Shown: positions 31,990 through 42,668, numbered from the stretch's first letter. The stretch is DNA of 60,000 nt from Bolinopsis microptera (GCF_026151205.1 NC_087082.1:10674901-10734900); one strand, 5' to 3'. Notes: generated by a model not told the origin, from the sequence alone. Translations and numbers: made by a program.

Positions 31990-33548
31990 CTTCCAGCTCC
32001 CTCTAAGGTAAGAGCCCACCAGTGTGCAGCCATTCAGCTAGCCTCCACAGCTCCCTCTAAGGTAAGAGCCCACCAGTGTGCTACCATTCAGCTAGCCTTC
32101 CAGCTCCCTCTAAGGTAAGAGCCCACCAGTGTGCTACCATTCAGCTAGACTTCCAGCTCCCTCTAAGGTAAGAGCCCACCAGTGTGCTACCATTCAGCTA
32201 GACTTCCAGCTCCCTCTAAGGTAAGAGCCCACCAGTGTGCTACCATTCAGCTAGACTTCCAGCTCCCTCTAAGGTAAGAGCCCACCAGTGTGCTACCATT
32301 CAGCTAGCCTCCCAGCTCCCTCTAAGGTAAGAGCCCACCAGTGTGCTACCATTCAGCTAGACTTCCAGCTCCCTCTAAGGTAAGAGCCCACCAGTGTGCT
32401 ACCATTCAGCTAGACTTCCAGCTCCCTCTAAGGTAAGAGCCCACCAGTGTGCTACCATTCAGCTAGACTTCCAGCTCCCTCTAAGGTAAGAGCCCACCAG
32501 TGTGCTACCATTCAGCTAGACTTCCAGCTCCCTCTAAGGTAAGAGCCCACCAGTGTGCTACCATTCAGCTAGACTTCCAGCTCCCTCTAAGGTAAGAGCC
32601 CACCAGTGTGCTACCATTCAGCTAGACTTCCAGCTCCCTCTAAGGTAAGAGCCCACCAGTGTGCTACCATTCAGCTAGACTTCCAGCTCCCTCTAAGGTA
32701 AGAGCCCACCAGTGTGCTACCATTCAGCTAGACTTCCAGCTCCCTCTAAGGTAAGAGCCCACCAGTGTGCTACCATTCAGCTAGACTTCCAGCTCCCTCT
32801 AAGGTAAGAGCCCACCAGTGTGCTACCATTCAGCTAGCCTTCCAGCTCCCTCTAAGGTAAGAGCCCACCAGTGTGCTACCATTCAGCTAGACTTCCAGCT
32901 CCCTCTAAGGTAAGAGCCCACCAGTGTGCTACCATTCAGCTAGACTTCCAGCTCCCTCTAAGGTAAGAGCCCACCAGTGTGCTACCATTCAGCTAGACTT
33001 CCAGCTCCCTCTAAGGTAAGAGCCCACCAGTGTGCTACCATTCAGCTAGACTTCCAGCTCCCTCTAAGGTAAGAGCCCACCAGTGTGCTACCATTCAGCT
33101 AGACTTCCAGCTCCCTCTAAGGTAAGAGCCCACCAGTGTGCTACCATTCAGCTAGACTTCCAGCTCCCTCTAAGGTAAGAGCCCACCAGTGTGCTATTAT
33201 TCAGCTAGACTTCCAGCTCCCTCTAAGGTAAGAGCCCACCAGTGTGCTACCATTCAGCTAGACTTCCAGCTCCCTCTAAGGTAAGAGCCCACCAGTGTGC
33301 TATTATTCAGCTAGACTTCCAGCTCCCTCTAAGGTAAGAGCCCACCAGTGTGCTACCATTCAGCTAGACTTCCAGCTCCCTCTAAGGTAAGAGCCCACCA
33401 GTGTGCTACCATTCAGCTAGCCTCCAGCTCCCTCTAAGGTAAGAGCCCACCAGTGTGCTACCATTCAGCTAGACTTCCAGCTCCCTCTAAGATAAGAGCC
33501 CACCAGTGTGCTACCATTCAGCTAGACTTCCAGCTCCCTCTAAGGTAA
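31990..33548 (+). repeat. 53-bp exon-donor minisatellite, block 2 (about 29 units)
   Basis: A continuation of block 1 after the hAT-like element. Most units are identical. Variants include CTATTATTC, GCTAGCCTCC and one CTCTAAGATAAG, in which the donor GT is changed to AT. The block ends at 33548 where AAGGTAAATCATCG begins unique intron. Confidence 0.93.
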
Positions 33549-34106
33549 ATCATCGATTTTAACAGGGTTTATCTATATTTTCAGCATTTATGCAAAATAT
33601 GTTGAATACGAATGAATATTGAATAGCATAGTACTATGTTGTATGTATACATTGCACTACAATGTAAATTTACAGAAGGGGTATCCTAAGAAGATTATTG
33701 ATTTTTTGGCAGAATGTGGAAGCTCTACCCACTAGGCCAACTATACTAGGCCACCTAGCCACAAAAGCACTTTTACCAAATTTCTCGAGCCCCGCTGGTC
33801 TCCATATGCCGGGAATTGTTAGCTTCCCCGAAAGATTGTTAAACGAAGGTTTTACTCCACTTTTCTAATGGTTTATTTTGTCGTGATTTGCTTACTTTTT
33901 TATTACAGTCTAAATACATTGTCCCGGCAATATTAGCTATCTTTGATAAACATAATTAGTATCATTATAAATAGTATTAACGCTTTAACTTGTAAACTAT
34001 TATAGAACCCTGCCATACTAGATGAAGGGAAAATAACGTAAATAAAAAGCCAGTTATGAGTATGACCCAAGTGTTTTAAGTGCGAACACTTATTATATAA
34101 AGTAGT
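33549..34106. other. Intron sequence; possible old tRNA-like fragment
   Basis: Mostly AT-rich. On the minus strand near 33760-33705 there is TGGCCTAGTGGGTAGAGC, which resembles a box A and D-arm, but no matching box B follows. Too weak to call a SINE. Confidence 0.25.
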
Positions 34107-36330
34107 TTACTGATTGGACTTGACGTGAAATCCTATTGATTGATTTATTGATTGAAAGCCCCTCGTAAGGGGATTGTCTCTAAGGACTAATTTATTCATA
34201 TTGTTTACATCATTAGATTTAGCAGCAAAAACAATTAAAGAATTAAGAATTTCTATTGGACCTAGGGAGGCCGCTGATTTCGTGGATGAGAAATTTACTC
34301 GTGGACCACTCATTTACATTATCAACCCCCTTTGCAGCTTCAGTATTGCTCTCTTGCATTGTGATTTGAACGACGCCAGCGATTGGCATGACACTGAATT
34401 AAATACTTCGTCTATCGATGCGTCTAAAAACAGGAGTGGGCCGTTGAAGAATAATGAATTTCTATGTGTGGCAGTATTGCAATCATTGAACCACTCATAG
34501 TTTAAAGCCTCTGTGATAACTCCTGAGTTTCGAGACGGCATATTTTCGTGAATAGTTTTTGCACGGGTGGAGGGAGCTGATTAGGGATTTATGGAAAATT
34601 TTATTCATGAAGATAAGTGAATTCAATAAGATTATGCTGTGTATAATTAAGATCGAATGGCCGTTGAAAAAATATTTGGTGCCAGTAGAAGGTTTCCCAT
34701 CTTTATAAAAATAATTCACAAATCCTGGGATTACGGCTATCGTAACTTTTTTTGTCGACGGAATAACTTATTCCCGATAAGCACTCAATTTTGGCCTTAG
34801 ACGTGAAGCCCCAGACCAAGGATCAATAGATTAGGTGTGACTGAATAAAACTGTGGTAGATTTAAATTCTCACTTCTAAGGGAATGTATGATTTAATTTT
34901 GTACAGTATGCCAACATATCAGTGCTGCACGCCGCCGTTTTTTTTCAAAACTGCGGCGGCGTGGTTAAAATCGGCGGCGGCGTAATCGGCGTGAGTTCAC
35001 GTGATTTCGCAGATTAAATTTTCCTTTAGAATAATACCATGTGGAGAGCAATTTTTAACAGTTTTGAATTTTGACACGAGGCTCGTAATATCTAGTAGAC
35101 AGTAGTATATAGTATAAACAGTTTCACGCCGTGTACGCCGTTTAAAAACGGCGGCGGCGGCATGGCCGGGAAATCATCGGCGGCGGCGTGTAGCACTGCA
35201 ACATATCGGGCCATTTTACACTTTAGAGCTTTTATGTGAGATGACCAAGATAATTTTTCATCAAGAATCACACCCAAGAACTAAGCCACACTTAAGCGCA
35301 AAATATTCACGTTCTTTATAATAACTGGGGAGAGATTAGGTATCTTCTGTCGGGAAAATATCATATAATTTGTTTTTTTGAGATTAATAAGTAAGCCATT
35401 GGCATCAATCCAGTTCAACAACGATTGGGACAGCAAATTTAGTTGAAAAAATACACTCTAGTAAAAGCCACACTCATCGAGCACTGATATGTCTTCAGTA
35501 TGAATTGTCCCTCCTTTGATGTAGTGGTGCTTGTTTGGCTCAGCGTTCTTCTTCTTTTGCAAGTTTTGAACAAGAAGTCTATGGTAAACTCGATTAAACA
35601 AGGCGAGATAAGAATTAGAAAGCAGATAAGAGAGCGAATTAAACAAACGTATGCTATTAGTGTAGGGCTGAACCAAGAGTAGAGGTCCTAGGATGCTGCC
35701 TTGTGGTACTCCATACTCCATATCCCTGCACGAGGAGTCAGTGCAATTAACATAATGTTTCATATTTGTAGGGTATGACTTAAACCATTTATTAGCGATA
35801 CCTCTTATCCCGTAATGATTAAGCTTGTTTAGAAGTATATCGTGATATACTATATCGAAAGCCTTAGAAAAGTCGATGAGGAGAAGAAGATCCATAAGTG
35901 CATGTTCACAAGATCTACCTGCCCTAAATCCATACTGCCGTTCGTATAAACTTGAATTTTGAGTCAAGAATTCAACAAGACTAGCGTGCATAACTTTTTC
36001 ATAAATTTTGGAAAATGATGGAAAATAATTAGACACTTCTGTTTTGTTTCTGTATAGGAACAACTCTAGCAACTTTAAGTGTCAGTGGGAAAACTCCCTC
36101 TTGTAGCGATTGTGAGACCTAAATTATTTATAGATACATCATTAGGGAGCACCAACACAAATCTATATCCTGGAGTTTTTAATATGTTTTCAACGTCATT
36201 TTCACTAAGGTTATAGCTACATTTGTAGTGTTTAACTTGCCTACACATGTCGCATATTAGATTCTGACGAGATACCGAGCACTTATTACATTTGACCGTC
36301 TTGCTGGATGTTAGCACCAGGTTTGGTGTC
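34107..36330 (-). mobile_element. Decayed LINE (CR1/L2-like), minus strand
   Basis: Reading from the right: a Cys/His finger (CNKCSVSRQNLICDMC, HYKC) like those before LINE RTs (36317-36075); RT motifs FSKIYEKVMHASLVEFL, RQYGFRAGRSCEHAL, DFSKAFDIVYHDILLNKLN and YGVPQGSILGPL (36072-35458); an RT C-terminal piece MGVILDEKLSWSSHI (35277 down); and a C-terminal domain ending SLASFKSQCKRAILKLQRG (34541-34314). The catalytic YADD region and the endonuclease are missing. The 3' end has TTGATTGATT-type repeats near 34137-34156, as in CR1/L2 tails. A MITE interrupts it. Confidence 0.8.
34920..35198. mobile_element. hAT-like MITE with GC-rich termini (in the LINE)
   Basis: The ends CAGTGCTGCACGCCGCCG and CGGCGGCGTGTAGCACTG are inverted, with target duplication CAACATAT at 34912-34919 and 35199-35206. 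Same family as 8453-8851. It has an AT-rich centre and blocks of GGCGGCGGCG on both sides. Confidence 0.88.
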
Positions 36331-36340
36331 TACTGTTAAA

Positions 36341-36775
36341 TCACAATGCTGGCAAGCATAACCGTTGCCCTTATATTCACAACACTATTTACCCCCTATA
36401 CTATTATATCCACTTTATTGTTTTCCAGGCATTAAGATTCATCGAAGGTAGTTCAGCAGGTATATTTAAGTTCAAAACATTCTAATTCAATGTTAAAAAT
36501 GACAGGAATAAGAAATGGTTATGTGGAGGTTTTAAAGAAATTTGCGCAAAATACGCGCCAGCATGTTATACGAAATTAGGTAAAAAACCCAAAATCGCCA
36601 TATTCAGGTGCCTTAAAAACCATGTTAAAATTGAGTTAGAGATCTGAAACTTTGCAGGGCGTCTAGACCTTGTCCAAATCGACTGTAAAAAAATTTTCAT
36701 GTTTCAGGAGTATCGGGAAGTGGGTTTTCTGGAACCCCTGTTTTACAACAGATTGTCGTGAAGGATATATATATA
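36341..36775 (+). repeat. Repeat family Z
   Basis: Starts A|TCACAATGCTGGCAAGCAT and contains CCCCCTATACTATTATA, TTCCAGGCATTAAGATTC, CAGGTGCCTTAAAAACC, CTTTGCAGGGCGTCTAGAC and TGTTTTACAACAGATTGTCG. Other copies are at 48012, 52129 (minus) and 59350, and fragments elsewhere. No coding potential. Confidence 0.8.
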
Positions 36776-37784
36776 TGTATGTATAGACGCTTTGGCAGTC
36801 AATTGTAGCCTACGTTTAAGTGTCCGTAGATTCAAAAGTATAAAAGATACAGTCATTTGGAACCACAGGTTTTAAAGATAATTGTTTATACTTTAGTTTA
36901 CATTATATCGAAAAATAATTTATCGTCATCATCATCACTTGATGACGTCATCAATTTAAGTGTTTTTAAAACTTGATTTTTGACAAAATAACAACTTTTC
37001 AAATCGATTTTAAACCATTAAGAAGTAATTTTATTCAAAATTTGAGGACATTTTCATCTTAGATAATTGTTCAAGCATTCTGAAAATCTACCGGAAAAGT
37101 TTCCTACCTTACTCCTTCATAAAGATATTTGCTATTGAAGTTAGTGCTTTTTTGAAGAATAATTTTATAAAAACACAAAAGTTGTGAATTAGTATTCTCT
37201 GATGTTGGACCATCCCTTGGGTTGTGGAGCTCAATTTTGCTTCTTAAAGGTCTAAATTGTGTTATAGGCTAGTTTTAAAGTTGAAAATCGAAAATTTGCA
37301 CACGTGGGGACACGCCCAAATTGATTTAAAATAGCTTATATCACTGAAAATTGTTATTTTCACGATTTTTATCAACTTTGGAGTCCCGTTGTGATCCAAG
37401 TTCTTTTTGAAATCTTCTGAAACTTTGCATGCTTATCAAACTATATATTAAATACCACTATACAAAAATTTACGATGATTCAATATTGTATGCGCACGCA
37501 ACGTCCGCTCAAAGTTTGCACGTGCGAAAGGTGAGAATTTTGCTCATTTGTGATTTCGAATATATTCTGCTTTCCCACGATATTTAAATGGCATTATATA
37601 TGAATTAAATGCCAACTTGAATGAGTAAGAAGTGCCATATTCAGTCTGTTATCGACAGATATACCTACCTAAACACAAGGAAATGTTTTCAAAGGTAAAA
37701 TTTCGAAATCGTTGAAATTACCTCCTTATTAATGAAGTTTCGACTGTGTAAATTATCCTGACATTATAATCAAAAAGAGATGAT
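36776..37784 (+). repeat. Arm of the Z-arm-Y repeat
   Basis: Homologous to 52131-53160 in the same orientation and to 50639-51672 inverted. Marker blocks: ACTTGATGACGTCATCAA, CATCCCTTGGGTTGTGGAGC, GCGCACGCAACGTCCGCTC. Confidence 0.8.
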
Positions 37785-38113
37785 ATTTGACCAAAACCCA
37801 TAATCATGGGTAGAGTGAACCGCTGCCAGTGTCTCTCTTTTCCAAACAAAAGGAAATGATATTAATTTGAGGAACCGTCCGCAAATGCAAATTGATACCG
37901 AGAATGAAATCGGTCGCTCGCTTTTACCATTCATTCACGGCTTACGAATTGTAATAAAGCTTATTGAGTGGGAAAAGCGAGCGACCCATTTCATTCTCGG
38001 TATCAATTTGCATTTGCGGACGGTTCCTCAAATTAATATCATTTCCTTTTGTTTGGAAAAGAGAGACACTGGCAGCGGTTCACTCTACCCATGATTATGG
38101 GTTTTGGTCAAAT
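37785..38113. repeat. Palindrome Y (about 130-bp arms)
   Basis: ATTTGACCAAAACCCATAAT at the left pairs with ATTATGGGTTTTGGTCAAAT at the right. The match continues through CTGCCAGTGTCTCTC, ACCGTCCGCAAATGCAAATT and GATACCGAGAATGAAAT. Very few mismatches. Confidence 0.92.
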
Positions 38114-38269
38114 TATTAATAGATAATAACCGTAACATGAGCTAAATGCTATGATGTGAAATAAAATAATAAGATAACTAAGTTAACGTGACGTAACGAG
38201 TTCCTGTATAATATAATTTAGAGTTTTTCTGTAACCTGCTAACGTAATCTAGCTTGTTACAACACAAGA

Positions 38270-38690
38270 TAAAGTTGTGATAATTGATCATGTCGAAACC
38301 GGTTTTATCTAACAATTGACGAGTTTCCGAGGAATCTAGAAACTGGTCAAATCCACATACTTATGTTATTGTTTCCTTGCCAATATTTTTTTAAAACAAG
38401 ACTTAGGACAGGTAAATTTTACAAGTTGTTGCGTTTATCACATCAGGAAGTGAAAAAAACGCACTGACCCAGGCCAGCTTAGAAAACCAGTTATGAACCA
38501 AAATAAAGTTTTGATAATTCTTGACCATATCAAACCGGTTCTATCTAACAATTGACGAGATTACGAGAAAATCTAGAAACTGGTCAAATCCACATACTTA
38601 TGTTATTGTTTCCTTGCCAATATATTGTTAAAACAAGACAGGTAAATCTTACGAGTTGTTGCGTTTATCACCTCAGGAACTTAATAACAC
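38270..38690. repeat. Tandem duplication of about 230 bp
   Basis: ATCTAACAATTGACGAG, AACTGGTCAAATCCACATAC and GAGTTGTTGCGTTTATCAC-type blocks occur at 38310-38460 and again at 38535-38690, just before a synthetase exon. The second copy has diverged slightly. Confidence 0.8.
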
Positions 38691-38702
38691 GTACTAACTC
38701 AG

Positions 38703-38850
38703 GTTTGAGCTGACGTATAACGCCCCTGACGGCACGGAGAAACGACCAGTTATTGTACACAGGGCTATACTGGGTTCTATTGAGAGGATGACCGGTATTC
38801 TGACCGAGCACTTTGCTGGAAAGTGGCCTTTCTGGCTCTCACCTAGACAG
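38703..38850 (+). CDS. TARS1: Threonyl-tRNA synthetase exon with motif 3
   Basis: Acceptor ACTCAG|GTTTGAG and donor AGACAG|GTTTGA. Encodes [15 protein letters not shown], then [12 protein letters not shown] (motif 3, ATP site) and [10 protein letters not shown]. Confidence 0.9.
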
Positions 38851-39178
38851 GTTTGATGTAGGGAAGATAGAATGGTGGGAATGTGGAGTTGCATACTGTG
38901 TAGGAGTGGAAATTATGTGAAATATCTGTTGAATATATAAGGTTAATGGTAATAGGTTGAAGAAATTGACCATTGTATGCTGATAGGCCTACTTCATCCG
39001 CAAACATTAACAACATCACTGCTCTATGAAGACTTAAAAGAGGTTTCGTTGCTTCGGTAATGGAAATTAATTAACCCTTCTAAAATTTGAGCCATTAAAA
39101 TTAAATTCAACCGACTAAAATCCACCTTGATTACATCTCAAATATTTTGAATTTCTAAATTTGTAACCCCTCCGACAG

Positions 39179-39282
39179 GTGATGGTGGTACCAGTAATGC
39201 CCATGTTTAACGACTATGCTATAGAACTACAGAAGGAACTGAAGCTTCAAGGAATCGAAATAGACACTGATCTCGACGATGG
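39179..39282 (+). CDS. TARS1: Threonyl-tRNA synthetase exon, start of anticodon-binding domain
   Basis: Acceptor CGACAG|GTGATGG and donor GATGG|GTCAGT. Encodes VMVVPVMPMFNDYAIELQKE through EIDTDLDDG. Confidence 0.88.
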
Positions 39283-39384
39283 GTCAGTTAAAAACGTGAA
39301 ATTAGATCAGTTTAAATAGTAATAAACTTCAAAGTTAATTGAAAACTTCAAAGCTATAATATAATATAGAATACTTGGCAAGAT

Positions 39385-39601
39385 AGATTGCTGCGATAGA
39401 TTGCTGCGATAGATTGCTGCGATAGATTGCTGCGATAGATTGCTGCGATAGATTGCTGCGATAGATTGCTGAGATAGATTGCTGAGATAGATTGCTGCGA
39501 TAGATTGCTGAGATAGATTGCTGAGATAGATTGCTGAGATAGATTGCTGCGATAGATTGCTGCGATAGATTGCTGCGATAGATTGCTGCGATAGATTGCT
39601 T
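39385..39601. repeat. 13-bp minisatellite GATAGATTGCTGC, about 17 copies
   Basis: Two variants, GATAGATTGCTGC and GATAGATTGCTGA, alternate in blocks. It lies in the intron between synthetase exons ending at 39282 and starting at 39854. Confidence 0.95.
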
Positions 39602-39679
39602 TCTCTTTTAGATTTATTGTTTGACAGCTCTCAAACCACATAACCTGCCAAGATGTCTTTACCTTTAGTGCACCTGTTA

Positions 39680-39746
39680 CCGGGGGGGGGGAGGAGGATC
39701 AGGTACTAAGTGTATGATTAGCCCCCCCCCCCCCCCCCCTTCCCCC
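39680..39746. repeat. Paired G and C homopolymer tracts
   Basis: A G run near 39681-39690 and a C run near 39722-39739 are complementary and could pair across about 30 bases. Confidence 0.7.
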
Positions 39747-39853
39747 CGCTGTTACCTTTATTAGCTTTTCCTGAAACAATCTGGGAGCCGGGAGAGTTCA
39801 TGTATTTTATGTCAATTAATATTTTCTCTGCTCCAATACTCAAACAATTTCAG

Positions 39854-39939
39854 ATCGACTCTGAATAAGAAGGTCCGGAATGCTCAGTTAGCTCAATACA
39901 ACTTTATCTTCGTAATCGGTGAAAAAGAAAAGACCTCTG
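39854..39939 (+). CDS. TARS1: Threonyl-tRNA synthetase exon, anticodon-binding domain
   Basis: Acceptor TTTCAG|ATCG and donor CTCTG|GTAAGT. Encodes STLNKKVRNAQLAQYNFIFV and IGEKEKTSG. Confidence 0.9.
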
Positions 39940-41263
39940 GTAAGTTTTATGAGCATGTTGTTAAATGCGAATGGGATGTTAACAAACGTTAAAACCCCAA
40001 TTCAATTAACAAAATCGTTGAATCATATGTTGCTTTTGCTTGGGTTGATAATTGATATTTGATATAGCCAAATTGGGGAACATCGTCATCATTCTGTTGC
40101 AACACAAGAAGAGCGCCACACATAATCTCAGATATTAGTCTTTTGTTCCCTTTTTTTCCCCTGTTTTTTCTAAATAATTTCTAAACTACGGGAACTTTAA
40201 TTCACTCTACAACGTAGTTAGTCACTCGTGTGATCGCCTGTCTAGGGAGGTGCCAAATTTAACATTATAAGCCTACACTAATTCCGATCTACACAGTGTG
40301 GCATATTTCTATTAAGAGTGCAGTGCCCTAGTGATCTGAGGGATTATTACCATTTTTTCCATATCTTTTTCAAATAATTTGTTAAGATTAAAATTTGTCA
40401 TTAGAACCACCCGGGCCGGGCACCGTCCCGGTTTTCAATCAATCCCTCATTTTGAGTGGACAAACCGCCCGGCCCTGATATAACTAATAATAATCAGCAG
40501 AGTACAGACTGCAGATAATTGCACGATAGAATTACACATCCAGCAGTGGTGCTCAGTTTCCATATTTCCATGGGGCCGGGTGTGTAGTGTGGTGTTCAGT
40601 GACACACTTAGTTTACCGGGCATCCTTACACGTTGCATGTACACAATATGTTTCTTCCACTGAACGACAGCCTTTCTGTGTTCTTAGTTCCTTCCACCCC
40701 CTTTCCATGAACACCCCTCAGTGTACTTTGGACCCTTGCTCTCATAGAATTATGAGTTTTGAAGCTACTTGAGTTATTTTATTTCTGCCTAGACCTATCT
40801 TGTTCGAGCTTTTAGTCCTAGTAGGACGATTTCCCGGACCTGACGACCATACTTTTTGTGATACTTAGACAATGGTTAAAATGGTGTAACAATCTGTTTT
40901 GCAGGTTTGCGTTTAGCTATTACAGATAAGTTTAATGGTTTCTTATCTTAAACATTTTACACAGTTGATTATTAAATTACAGGATTGCGGACCACCTTTG
41001 TTTTCTGTTTATTCGCTATTTTGTTGGTGGCTATGCCTTCTGGTATCCACCATAAGTCATGACACATAATATTTCCCAAAATTTGAGTTTAACCGGGTTC
41101 GGAACGTGACGTTCCTGAAAATCATATCAAAAGAATTTTCGAACATCCCACCGAATCAGGAAATGATAGTTCACAGGTATAGTGAGATAACTGATCTTCT
41201 TGTACCCCCGTACTTAGTGCTGTATGCGTGATGTTGTTTATTAAACGTACTCCCCTCGCACAG
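39940..41263. other. Long synthetase intron, no repeats recognised
   Basis: About 1.3 kb between the last two exons. Short open frames (40447-40772) lack motifs. Confidence 0.4.
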
Positions 41264-41382
41264 GTACAGTGAACGTACGTACTCGTGATAACGTAGTTCA
41301 CGGAGAGTTCAGTGTGGAGGATATCACTGAGAAACTGATACGATTACGGGATAGCAAGTCTAATGAGGACAAACTCGAGTAG
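41264..41382 (+). CDS. TARS1: Threonyl-tRNA synthetase last exon
   Basis: Acceptor GCACAG|GTACAG. Encodes TVNVRTRDNVVHGEFSVEDI and a Lys/Arg/Glu-rich end, with stop TAG at 41380-41382. Confidence 0.9.
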
Positions 41383-41390
41383 CGTTGTAA

Positions 41391-41570
41391 TGTGACGTCA
41401 TCAGCGGTTCTGTGACGTCATCAGCGGTTCTGTGACGTCATCAGCGGTTCTGTGACGTCATCAGCGGTTCTGTGACGTCATCAGTGATTCTGTGACGTAT
41501 TCAGTGATTCTGTGACGTCATCAGTGATTCTGTGACGTCTTCAGTGTATCTGTGACGTCGACGTCCAGAG
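41391..41570. promoter_or_regulatory. 20-bp tandem repeat, nine copies, each with a TGACGT core
   Basis: Unit TGTGACGTCATCAGCGGTTC. Six of the nine units carry the full palindrome TGACGTCA (CRE/ATF type) and the rest keep TGACGT. It starts 9 bases after the synthetase stop codon and ends about 260 bases before the selenoprotein F start, so it is either 3' UTR of one gene or promoter of the next. The regulatory role is inferred from the motif only. Confidence 0.7.
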
Positions 41571-41833
41571 ACCAGACGCGATTTGCGATCTTGTTTTATT
41601 TTTCTTATGTTTAGGTCTATTATTTAGTTTTATTTGACCCTCCGAAAATTGAAATTGTATCACTGCTTTTCATCGAATTCAGCAAGAAACGAATCGCAAT
41701 GCAGAAAAAATTCAAAATCATATCAGTACTTTGAAAATTTCAAAGTTTTGTTTTCATTTCTATTTTAACTAATTAATTTTAATAAAATCAGCTTTAAAAT
41801 CCGAATCACTAATATCTCTCCCTTGCAAAAGCA

Positions 41834-41986
41834 ATGAGTAGGTGGGTCACAATACCCATCTTTCTCTTCCTCTTCCTGGATTGGGTCAAGGCCAACAGCT
41901 GCGAAGAGAGCGGCTTCACTTCCGGTCTTTTGTGCTCCTCTTGCGATAAGCTCGCCGACAACAATCTCGACCTTCTCGAAGGATCG
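41834..41986 (+). CDS. SELENOF: Selenoprotein F exon 1
   Basis: ATG to GGATCG|GTAAGT, 51 codons: signal peptide and first half of the Cys-rich domain. Confidence 0.92.
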
Positions 41987-42557
41987 GTAAGTTTGTGGTG
42001 TGACGTTACGCGAAGGAGATTGTGTGCGTTTTCTTGGTTTGATTAATATTATGTAGCAGCTATTGTAAAAATAATCTATTACAGAATTTATAAACCCATG
42101 AAAGGAAATATTGTAGTTATTCCAATTTCAATCGCAGTGCCACGCTTGCTGTGAGAAGGATCAGGTAGAAGATGCTGTGGTCAAGTACTCTTCTGCTCTC
42201 CTCAAGGTCTGCGGATGAAAATTAGGTCGTTTCCCTCAAATTAAGGTACGTGAATATACAATTGATAATATTATGTATAGATGTAACGTCTAATTACGAT
42301 GCAATTTTTTAAATAGTGTTATTGCTCAGCAATCAGCGCTATTGGTTCCCGGAAATAACACCTGCACCTTGCAGGCATTTGTAACAGAAGAAAAGAAAGA
42401 ACACAAGTACGCGAACCTAGTTATCGAGTACGCGCGCGGAGCGTCCCCCACCCTGATCCTCAAAGATGGGGAGGGAGAGGATGTGGAGTCCCTGTCTATT
42501 GACAAGTGGGATACGGACACCATCAGAGAGTATCTCACTGAACATCTCCAAGCTTAG
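41834..42557 (+). CDS. SELENOF: Selenoprotein F (15-kDa selenoprotein), three exons, in-frame UGA
   Basis: Exons 41834-41986, 42138-42245 and 42375-42557 are all in phase 0 with GTAAGT or GTACGT donors and CGCAG or TTGCAG acceptors, giving 147 residues (the human protein has 165). Residues 1-20 are a signal peptide (hydrophobic IPIFLFLFLDWV). A Cys-rich segment follows (CEESGF, LLCSSCDKL, CHACCEKD), which in this family binds the ER folding sensor UGGT. The thioredoxin-like domain has the redox motif Cys-Gly-Sec, with Sec at residue 78 encoded by TGA 42216-42218 within KVCG-U-KLGRFPQIK. The C-terminus ends EYLTEHLQA, not a KDEL signal, as is normal for the family, which is retained through UGGT. 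A SECIS candidate lies 515 bases past the stop. Ordinary gene prediction would stop at the TGA. Confidence 0.93.
42138..42245 (+). CDS. SELENOF: Selenoprotein F exon 2 with the Sec codon
   Basis: 36 codons between ATCGCAG| and ATTAAG|GTACGT. It reads CHACCEKDQVEDAVVKYSSA, then LLKVCG, TGA (Sec) and KLGRFPQIK. Confidence 0.92.
42216..42218 (+). other. SELENOF: Selenocysteine codon (UGA)
   Basis: The TGA lies in frame between Cys-Gly and Lys-Leu-Gly-Arg-Phe-Pro. Reading it as stop would cut the protein to 77 residues and remove the conserved third exon. Confidence 0.92.
42375..42557 (+). CDS. SELENOF: Selenoprotein F exon 3
   Basis: 60 codons plus TAG after acceptor CCTTGCAG|. It starts AFVTEEKKEHKYANLVIEY and contains LSIDKWDTDTIREYL, the conserved C-terminal helix. 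Confidence 0.92.
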   Translation, partial: AFVTEEKKEHKYANLVIEYARGASPTLILKDGEGEDVESLSIDKWDTDTIREYLTEHLQA

Positions 42558-42592
42558 ACGAGTGAAGGACTGTGTCACGTGTGTGGCAGATT

Positions 42593-42668
42593 GGCGTGAC
42601 GACCGAGTCGTGTGACGTCACCACCGAGTCGTGTGCCGTCACCACCGAGTCGTGTGACGTCGCGTGAG
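42593..42668. repeat. Short tandem repeat in selenoprotein F 3' UTR, three units
   Basis: Unit about 21-23 bp, CGTGTGACGTCACCACCGAG. It again contains TGACGTCA, as does the array upstream of the gene. Confidence 0.8.

Larger units (their letters stand above)
29105..41382 (+). pseudogene. TARS1: Threonyl-tRNA synthetase, C-terminal exons (probably a broken or misassembled gene)
   Basis: Seven exons (29105-29270, 29827-29957, 30404-30508, 38703-38850, 39179-39282, 39854-39939, 41264-41382) encode about 286 residues matching the C-terminal 40 percent of cytosolic threonyl-tRNA synthetase, which charges tRNA-Thr. Class II motif 2 ([29 protein letters not shown]), motif 3 ([11 protein letters not shown]) and the anticodon-binding domain up to a C-terminal NEDKLE are present, and all splice phases agree. 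Missing are the N-terminal editing domains and motif 1: no exon is found between copy D and 29105. Exon 3 has a 1-base deletion making a stop at 30487-30489. The intron after it is 8.2 kb of minisatellite and transposons. Either this is a partial duplicate pseudogene, or the assembly has joined or damaged a real gene. Confidence 0.85.

Noticed and set aside
30463-33548. CRISPR-like regularly spaced repeats
   Set aside because: Units are head to tail with no unique spacers, and the unit is exon sequence in an animal gene.
34174-34500. Plus-strand 108-residue frame
   Set aside because: It is antisense to the LINE C-terminal domain, whose minus-strand translation has the expected family pattern.
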